Origin: Ziziphus jujuba
Lineage: Eukaryota; Streptophyta; Magnoliopsida; Rosales; Rhamnaceae
Direction: 5' to 3'
DNA: 64,000 nt
NCBI RefSeq assembly: GCF_031755915.1
Contig: NC_083388.1
Coordinates: forward strand, 26,505,001-26,569,000
Part shown: positions 56,467-64,000 of the stretch, in pieces
How positions within the stretch are numbered: position 1 is the first letter of the stretch
Layout: the number at the start of each line of letters is the position of its first letter
Position numbers and translations under genes: made by a program
Notes under the pieces: generated by a model
The model's database searches: none
What the model was told of the DNA's origin: nothing
What the model saw: the letters and a program-made list of their open reading frames with translations, nothing else

Positions 56467-59314
56467 TGTCAGGACCTGTCCAGAATTCCTTCCCCGAAAC
56501 CCTAGACAAGCCCTGATCCCAGGAAAATACCACCGAACATTCCAACGGAAAATCCGGCAGCACCTCCCCTAAGGGTAGGACTTACCAAAAATTCCTGCAC
56601 TGAAAACACACTTCTATAAACATCTTCTTATTCCTCCCACGATACTACAAGTTGATTCCACAAATTTCAGCACTTCAAAATAAATATAGTAATCCAGTGC
56701 ATAATAAATATATAAGTGTCCCGTACAGTATACAGAGCTTCATGAAGTACTACTAAATATAGAATACAACAAGAGTGAAAGAAATATTACAACTGCAATA
56801 AAAGAAGAACAGGGTACTTCACGAACTAAAACAGTGATGAAGATCAAGTTCACTCCAGATGAACACCGACAACCTGGTACCTAGAGGAACGGAATTTGAA
56901 AATATGAGATGCTAATCATCTCAGTGAGTGATCCTATCTACTATACAATATAATACCACGGTAATAAGTAGATAAATAGTAATTAATTGGAAATAATAAT
57001 TTCTCTCAAAACCCTTACAATTCTCTCGGTTGGAAAAGTTCCCCTTTTAAAACCTTTTCACAAAACCTTTTGTTCGAATTCCCCGAAAACCAAGACATCA
57101 AATAAATACCAGAATCGGTAATAATTATATTTTTAATTCCAATACAGTTTCAAAATATTTACTTTAAAATCACAGTTCTGAAAATCACTTGATGCACCCA
57201 CTATATACCAGTGGCGCCAACAGTACCCAGCGTCCCAAGGTATTGCCAGACAGGAGGTTATAGAAAGAAACCGGCATACGATCGCATGGCATCCCACTGC
57301 GCTGCTGCTAACTGGTGTCCCGGCCATGGAGGGGTGGCCTACCCTCATCTGATGGCAACCACAGGACAATCTCATAATATCACCTGCGCGCTACTCACAC
57401 CCACCTGCGCGCTAATCACATCCGTGTGCACAATATCCATATCACATATAAACAAAACACCAGTACGTGCACGGTGCATCTAAAAATCATAAAATCCACA
57501 TATTTAATTTATGTATCAAATTTCACATTTTGCATAAACATAGCGGGTTTATTCCATCCGCTTGAACCCGGAAATTTTCCACAATTTCTTTATAGTCAAC
57601 ACCATAAATTCCATGATTTTCAAATCCACCAACTCCCAAATCCACCAATTCAAATATTCACATTTTTCCAATAGCATAAATAATTCTCGAAATATAATAA
57701 TTAAATCTCATAATATTCCATGGGCATATTTTATAAAAATTGGAGTCACCAACATAAACAAATATTTTCCTTGAAATATTTGAAAATCAAATCATGCCCA
57801 ATTTAATGTTAAAACCACAAGAATTTCGAAATCCTCAATACCATAAAATAATTTTCACATTTGCATAAACTTATATAATGCATATTTTCTTTAATCAAAA
57901 TAAATTCACCAATAATTCCACAATAAATCAGTTAAATATTTGGCACATAGAATTTAAATTCCAAATATTCAAATCACACATAATATTCACCAATTTAATT
58001 CCCGAAATTAATTTGAAGGTGGGTCACTCACCTGGAGCACGCAATTAAACCACGATCCACTATGGGATCAATTCCACGACTCACCCTTGCTCCTAGAACA
58101 CAATTCACACACAGTCAAATAAATTAATATTTTAATCGGGTAAATAATACCCGGTACCCAGGGGGGTCAAACACAAACGTTATCCAAAATTGACAAATTA
58201 TATGTCTATGGAAAGCTTGTGAGATGAGGATCACATTACCGACCTCCATTGAGTTAAATTCGACCGGCGGTGGCCGAAATTTGGTCGGAAAGATTCGGCC
58301 TGTTTTGATCCCTTCGTATCTTGCAAATCGACGGGAGTTGAATTAATTGGAGTCGAGAATCGGAATCAGAGGGTCCAAATTAGTGGGAAAGGACCGGTTG
58401 CACGACCGGTAGCTGCCGGAAAATTGGCAAACCAGCGGCACACCGGCCGCCGGCGTTGGAGGCCGATCCCGGCGCATCCGCTGGCCATTCGGCCAGAGAT
58501 TTGGCCGCCGGTGTCACCCAGCTGTGGGCTTTCACGTCGACCGACGCGTGAGTGGTTTCGGTGGCCGGAAAATGTGCAGCAGGGAGAGAGAGAGAGACGG
58601 GCGGTGGGAAGGAAGAAAGAAAGAAAGAAGAAGAAGAAGAAGAAGAAGAAGAAGGAGAAGGATCGAGCCCCTGGCCCTTTTTTCCCACGTGGGGGAAAAG
58701 AAAAGAAAAAGAAAAAGAAAAGAAAATAAAAAAAAAATAAATTAAAAATAATTAAATAATATTAATAATAATATTATTATTTAAAATAATAATAAAATAA
58801 TATGATTTTACACATGGTTGACATGTGGCTTTTCAACATGGTGACACATGGTCACCTTCATTAAGTCACACGTGGCACATCGTTACGTGTTTAAAAATAA
58901 TATTAAAATAATACGGTATTTGAAAAACTCTACAAGTCCATAACTTCCAAACCACATGTCCAAATCGGACGTGCCGCTAGTCTACGGACTCGTATCGATG
59001 AGCACTTCACAACCATGCATGAGTCAAAGCTCAACCTTGCATGAATAAAAAGTCAACTCCGGCACCCCTTGGATAGTTTGGACCTCAACTTGTTTTACTC
59101 ATAACTTTCAAACCGTAGCTTCGTTTTCAACGTGCTAGTAGTCTACGAACTCGTGCCAACGTGTACTTCGTAACGGTACATCAGTCAACCTAGAATTCCA
59201 ACCGGGTCAAAAAGTCAACTTTTGACCCCTTTGGTCAACGGTCAAAGTCAAAGTCAACGGTCAACCTCGGTCAACGTGCAAAACTTCCGACATGGTTCGG
59301 GATGGGGTGTTACA
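56467..59314 (-). mobile_element. Solo LTR S3 (same family as S1, S2, S4) inside a TRIM LTR
   Basis: It begins TGTCAGGACCTG and ends GGGGTGTTACA, 2848 bp, with a perfect 5-bp duplication TTATA at 56462-56466 and 59315-59319. The uninterrupted TRIM text GGCTTATAAGCGTGTGG is visible at 47461, which confirms the insertion point. A (GAA)n tract lies at 58628-58660. Open frames in 58.3-58.75 kb are LTR/microsatellite sequence. Confidence 0.93.
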
Positions 59315-59416
59315 TTATAAGCATGTGTGTTTTAAACCCGTGAGAGTTGGGTTAGAGGACTTTCCAAGCCCAAAGAGAACAATATCTACATGCGGATGGT
59401 TTGGGCTGGGCTGTCA
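59315..59416 (+). mobile_element. TRIM LTR copy, right piece
   Basis: TTATAAGCATGTGTG ... GAACAATATCTACATGCGG ... GGGCTGTCA completes the LTR begun at 56414. A (TA)n tract follows at 59417-59438, then the F-box locus. Confidence 0.88.
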
Positions 59417-59585
59417 CATATATATATATATATATTTGCTTCTATGTGTGGCGCACGGTTAAACTCACATGAGAATCAGATTTATAGATATCGTTTAGTT
59501 ACCATGAGTCTAAAACTATCTGTATTATTATTACTTTCCGATTTCATATTATTATAATAATTATTATTTTTTTCAACTCCAGTTA

Positions 59586-60746
59586 ATGTCGAAGATGGAG
59601 GATCTTCCAAAAGAGTTGGTGATTCCAACCCCGTTACATCTGCCGGTAGAAGATCTTGTCCGATGCAAAAGCGTTTGCAAGGCACTATACTCCATTATTA
59701 CGAGTCGCCCATTTATTGATGTAGGCCAGAAGATAAGGAATTCTTATACTCTTGTCAAATATGAGGAGGATCCTTTTAATCGCCATCATGCCATCTCTTT
59801 ACTTTCTGATGAAACCCTTGAAATCATTGATACCCAACCAGTATTATCCCATACTCCATTATTGGATTCAATGTTGACTCGTTATAGAGATTATGTCACC
59901 GTAGTGGGCTGTTGTAATGGTGTGGTATGTCTTAGGTGCATACCACCACATGATGAGTATGTCCTGTGGAACCCTGCAACAAGAGAAGCAAAAATTATTC
60001 CAGATGGATTATACAAAAGCAATCCAGATAAGAACATGTTTCGACATCAAAATATGGGGTTCGGTTTCGATTCCAAAAACAATTATTACAAACTAGTCTC
60101 AATCCAATGATTGTATGAAAACAATCCATTCCATCCTATTCGACCATGCCAACAGGAGGTTGAAGTATACAACTTAAAAACAGGTTCTTGGAAATTGCTA
60201 CCAGATATCATCCCAACTAGTGATATGAAGTTAGCTAAATGATGCAGTTACGGTGGTGAAATGTTTTCGGGGTTGGTATGGAATGAAAAGTATGGAGAAC
60301 ATGTTATTTCATTTGACATAAGCGATGAGGTATTCGTAACAACACCTTTGCCTCTTGCTTGTATAATTGAAAGTCATGATTGTAGGAATAGACTTATGTT
60401 TCATAATAAATCCCTTGCTCTTGATCATTGTGTTAAAGATAGAAATAATGATACAGAGACCCATAACATATGGGTATTAGGTGAATATGGTGTCAAGGAG
60501 TCATGGACTAATCTATTTAATGCTGGACTCTTTGAACCCCGTACTAAGAGTATAAGTGGATTTTGGAACAACAATAAGGTTCTTCTCCAAGTAAACGGAG
60601 GTGGATGTCGTCATCATCTGATTTTGGTTGATCCTTCCAACCGAAAAATTAAAGATTTGGATATTCATGGGACATTAATGCAGCTCTTTCACTACCAAGA
60701 AAGTCTAGTGCAAATTATCGCAACTCCTCATATCAACTTATTTTAA
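59586..60746 (+). pseudogene. F-box protein gene (F-box/kelch-associated, CPR1-type) with two in-frame TGA codons
   Basis: One frame stays open over 386 codons except TGA at 60108 and TGA at 60240. It begins MSKMEDLPKELVIPTPLHLP then VEDLVRCKSVCKALYSIITS (F-box, residues 5-45), followed by the F-box-associated beta-propeller region: VVGCCNGVVCLRC (about 105-118), DEYVLWNPATREAKIIP, MGFGFDSKNNYYKLVSI, VEVYNLKTGSWKLLPDI, WVLGEYGVKESWTNLF, and a C-terminus at PHINLF. Such proteins are substrate adaptors of SCF ubiquitin ligases. In Arabidopsis the related CPR1 limits NLR receptor levels. By family comparison both TGA positions could be ancestral Trp codons. Unless these are assembly errors, only a 174-residue F-box-containing piece is made. 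Confidence 0.85.
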
Positions 60747-61424
60747 TTTAGCTATTTCTCTTTTTGTTTGTTGATCTGATTGTTTTTAATTTAGCTATTT
60801 ATATATGTTTCTTTTTGGTCTTATCATCATGGATATAGGATAGGAGTCAATATTAACTTAGTTTTCATGGGTGTATCTACTATCTCGGACTTAAGTCATT
60901 GTTTCAGACTATATATCAATAAAGGTTTAAGTTTTGTTTATACATTTATTGTGGTTGGTGTTATATATACAATTAGGTTCATATCAAAATATCTTATCTT
61001 AAATAATTATTTAAAATTACAAAATTTAAAATGTGAATTTAATTATCTATTATTATTTTATTTAAAGTTAGAAAAAGAAAATCCTAAACCATAAAAGTGT
61101 CATCAGCTAAGTACCAGTGACTAATTGTGTTATTACAAGTGTACATTGGACATTCTAAAATTAATTGTATGTGCTGTTCAAGGATTATTCTTATTTTTTT
61201 TCACTACATATTCAGAAGAGATAGATTAAATCAATTTTTTTAAATTAAAAATATTTTAAACCTTTTATTTCTTTTTAAATACAAGAAATGGAGTCCCACG
61301 CTACAACGTGCCTTGCATTGCAAATGACAAAAAGCACAAATATGCATACCTTTCAAATAAAGTGCAAGCATTCATAGCTTTCAAAATATATAATTCATTA
61401 ATATGATAGTGAGTAGTTATTTTC
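60747..61424. other. 3' flank of the F-box gene and a duplicated block
   Basis: 60747-61090 is AT-rich with no supported gene. 61094-61424 matches 2426-2720 (flank of TNL-1): AAAAGTGTCATCAGCTAA, TACATTGGACATT, AATACAAGAAATGGAGT, AATATGATAGTGAGTAGTTATTTT. The copy is cut exactly by the LTR at 61425. This shows that the duplicated family extends past the F-box gene. Confidence 0.6.
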
Positions 61425-63682
61425 TGTAACACCCCATCCCAAACTACACCGGAATTCTTGCACGTTGACCGAAGTTGACCGTTGACCGAGTGGGTCAAAA
61501 AGTTGACTTTTTGTTCCGGGTGAAATTTCTAGTTGACCGTGGTACCTAGCGAAGTACATGATGCCCCGAGTTCGTAGACTAGTAGCACATCCGAATCGGA
61601 GTTACCAATTTAAAAGTTATGGCCAAAATAAGTTGAGATCCGAACTGTCCAAAGGTGCCAGGAGTTGACTTTTTATGGTTGTAGAATTTTGTTTTGACTT
61701 TTCTATGGTTGTAAAGTACTCGTTGATACGAGTTCACAGACTAGCGGCACGCTTAAATTGGACATCTGGTTAAAAAGATATGGACTTGCAAAATTATTCG
61801 TATACCGTATTATTTTATATTATTTTATTAGTGTGTAAAATCGGATGCCATGTGTCAAGCCCTCAGCCAGTCCCGTGAGTGCACAGTGGCACCCATGGGA
61901 TGGCTTCTTATTGGCTCAACCCGCATGGGAGCCGTGTGAAGAGAGGGGGGAGGGGAGAGAGAAAGAGAGAGAGAGAGCTAGAGAGAGAAACCTAATCGGC
62001 CACCGCCGATTTGCCATTTTCTGGCCACCATTTCCATACACGCGCAATCCCACCTTGAAGCCTACTCGAAAACCGGCTGGCCAGCCGACCGCCGATGCAC
62101 CCAGATTTCTCCCTATTCCGGCCTCCTTTTGCCTTACCGCCTGTCCCATTGAGTCAACCATTCCCCGATCTACCTTCTACCAAAAATCACGGCCAGTGGC
62201 CACCGGACGCGCCGCCGGTGGTGGCGGATTCCGATGAACATGGTGGCTCGTCGGGAAATCAACTTTTCGGCGAGTTTCCAATTACACCGCCCATCCTTTC
62301 CAACTAATTCCGACCCTCTGAACCCAAATTCGGTGTCTAGTTTCCTTAATTCTAAATGGATTGTGAGAATCGAAGGCCTAAAATCTGAAACTTTCTAGCG
62401 AAATTCCGGCCACCTCAGGTCCGATCTCCGTGAAGTAAGACCAGATTCGTAATCCTCGTTTCACAAGCTTCAATTCGGTATATTACTCGTAAATTTTGGT
62501 TGTCGTTTGTGTTCGCTTCCCGGGTACCCATTCGGGAGTTACCCGATTAAAATATTAAAATAATTCGTTTTAAGTAGGACGTCTGTTTGCAGCGGCGTGG
62601 TGGGACGCCACATGACCGTATGCCGGTTTCTCTCTTTAACCTCCTGTCTAGCGGTACCTTGGGACGCTGGGTACCGTTGGTGCCACTGGTGTTATATTGA
62701 AATCCATTCTAATATATTATATTTTCTTTCATTTTATTATATTCTTAACATTTATTTTAAATGGGTGTTTTATTTTGATTAAATTATTCCTTTATTTAAT
62801 CATTCAATTAATTGTGTTATTCTAATTATTTTATTATTTTCTAAATTGTTTAAATATGATTATCATGGATATCTTTATATTATCTGTTGATGATATGTTG
62901 TTATTCTTTTAGGATTGTTACACAAGTCATTTTCATTTCCATTATTATTCTCATTCTAATTTTGGATTCTTAATTTGTTGTGTTTTATTTGTAAATTATT
63001 GGTTAATTATTTTTCTGAATCTTGGGCATAAAATATCGGGTTTTGTGAAAACGTTTTAAAAAGGAAACATTTCCAACTGAGTGACCCTGAGGGTTTTGAG
63101 AGAAAAATTATTTTCAACCATTATTACTAAACCATTCATGTATTTATTTATTTAATAATTACTTATTCATTTGCTTACTGCTAAATTACTTGATTATTAG
63201 TAGTTAGTAGACTGGGTCGCTCACTGAGATGATTAGCATCTCATGTTTTCAAATTTCGTTCCCTTAGAAGGTGGTAGACATTGTTCAATTAGGGTGAGCT
63301 CGACAGTTTGATCATTTTCGGAACTTCGAGAAGTCTTCTTTCCTTCATTTCTTATTATGTAATTTTCTTTCTACTTTGTTGTAAAACTTTCGTACTTAAT
63401 TGTATCTTATGATGCTCTGTATACCATAGAATATATTTCCTTAATTATTACATTAGTTCCTTGTCATTTATTTGAAGTGCTGAAATTTGTGGTAATATTT
63501 TGTAGTAAAGTGGGAGGAATAAGGGGTGTATATAGAAGTGTATTTTCAGTGCAGGAAAATTGTGGTAAGTCCAACCCTTAGGGGAGGTTCTATCGGATTT
63601 TTCATTGGAGGGTTCGGTAGGGTTTCCCTAGGATCAGGGCTTGTCAAGGGTTCCCGTGAGGAATTTTGGACAGGTCCTGACA
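61425..63682 (+). mobile_element. 5' LTR (S4) of a Ty3/gypsy element continuing off the right edge
   Basis: It begins TGTAACACCCCATCCC and ends GGACAGGTCCTGACA, 2258 bp. It is immediately followed by AA and the primer-binding site TGGTATCAGA at 63686-63695 (initiator tRNA-Met). It is the forward-oriented counterpart of S1-S3 and defines their ends. Long LTRs, the TGTAACACCCC start and this primer suit the Tekay/Del chromovirus lineage; integrase is not visible, so the lineage is inferred. Confidence 0.93.
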
Positions 63683-63823
63683 AATTGGTATCAGATCTCT
63701 AGGTTCTAGTATTCCTAAGGGACTGTGCATTGCTGTACATCCTATCTGTAAATTTCTCCTTTTTGTAATCGTGCTTAAGTGTTTTATCTCTAAACTCTTG
63801 TTGTTTCTTCAGAATTTGCTACG

Positions 63824-64000
63824 ATGCATAGGCGGGGCGCACGTAGCACTTGAGAAGGCTCGGCTGAGAGTTCCAGAAGCAGGTCGAGCCTTAGAAATCT
63901 TGTCTCTCAACTGACTTAAGCATTAGAGAGTTCGAGCTCTAGTAATCATTCCGTGGACCAGGCTCGACAATTGGGAGCCGTGAGTTTTGATGGAACCCAA
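63824..64000 (+). pseudogene. Start of gag of the Ty3/gypsy element (partial, two stops)
   Basis: From ATG at 63824 the frame reads MHRRGARST*, then EGSAESSRSRSSLRNLVSQL, a TAA, ALESSSSSNHSVDQARQLGA and VSFDGT at the window end. Ser/Arg-rich starts followed by SFDGTxDP are usual for plant chromovirus Gag. Two stops in the first 40 codons show that this copy is inactive, at least at the start. Confidence 0.78.

Noticed and set aside
60867..61094. 75-codon open frame with a hydrophobic stretch
   Set aside because: AT-rich sequence yields Ile/Leu/Tyr-rich peptides by chance; no homology recognised.
1..64000. tRNA or rRNA genes
   Set aside because: I saw no cloverleaf with A/B boxes or rRNA-like sequence; matches to tRNA are only the primer-binding sites of retroelements (47588, 31810 region, 63686).

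Overview
This is nuclear DNA of a eudicot plant. The coding remnants are TIR-NBS-LRR (TNL) immune-receptor genes, a class missing from grasses, with the usual exon order TIR / NB-ARC / linker / LRR / C-JID. They sit in AT-rich, transposon-filled sequence. The species cannot be named from the window; a woody Rosales-type genome is only a guess.

Layout. The 1-46.4 kb part is a decayed, tandemly amplified TNL cluster, all on the minus strand. TNL-1 (1-1727) has lost nearly all of its NB-ARC. A degenerate TNL 3' end lies at 3.6-6.9 kb. TNL-2 (7.5-16.5 kb) is broken by two solo-LTR insertions and by a 563-bp tandem duplication of its C-JID region. A palindromic tandem array lies at 16.8-18.7 kb. 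TNL-3 (20.8-25.1 kb) is the most complete. TNL-5 (26.0-32.5 kb) is split inside its TIR exon by a full-length Ty1/copia element. Further TNL scraps are mixed with a truncated copia element (33.9-36.1 kb), a solo LTR (36.1-39.0 kb), the LRR pseudogene TNL-4 (39.1-40.26 kb) fused to a piece of hAT transposase, a CACTA derivative (about 41.3-44.5 kb), PPR and other gene scraps (45.1-45.7 kb) and a last LRR remnant, TNL-6 (45.7-46.4 kb). Every TNL carries stops, frameshifts or deletions. The one intact domain-length reading frame is the TIR exon of TNL-2.

From 47.4 to 59.4 kb lies a nest of transposons: a TRIM-type miniature retroelement is interrupted by a 2.9-kb solo LTR, which is itself interrupted by a 5.7-kb hAT element; a third TRIM LTR is interrupted by another solo LTR. 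Target-site duplications readable at each junction give the order of insertion. At 59.6-60.7 kb is an F-box gene with two in-frame TGA codons. At 61.4 kb a Ty3/gypsy element begins (2.26-kb 5' LTR, primer-binding site, start of gag) and runs off the right edge.

How it fits together: this is a resistance-gene birth-and-death cluster. I see no clearly functional multigene system. The least ordinary items are the two palindromic tandem arrays of the same design, the TIR-only reading frame left by loss of a splice donor, the hAT fragment joined to an LRR with its likely donor 12.7 kb away, the large hairpin at 5.73-5.85 kb, and the F-box pseudogene beside the TNL cluster.
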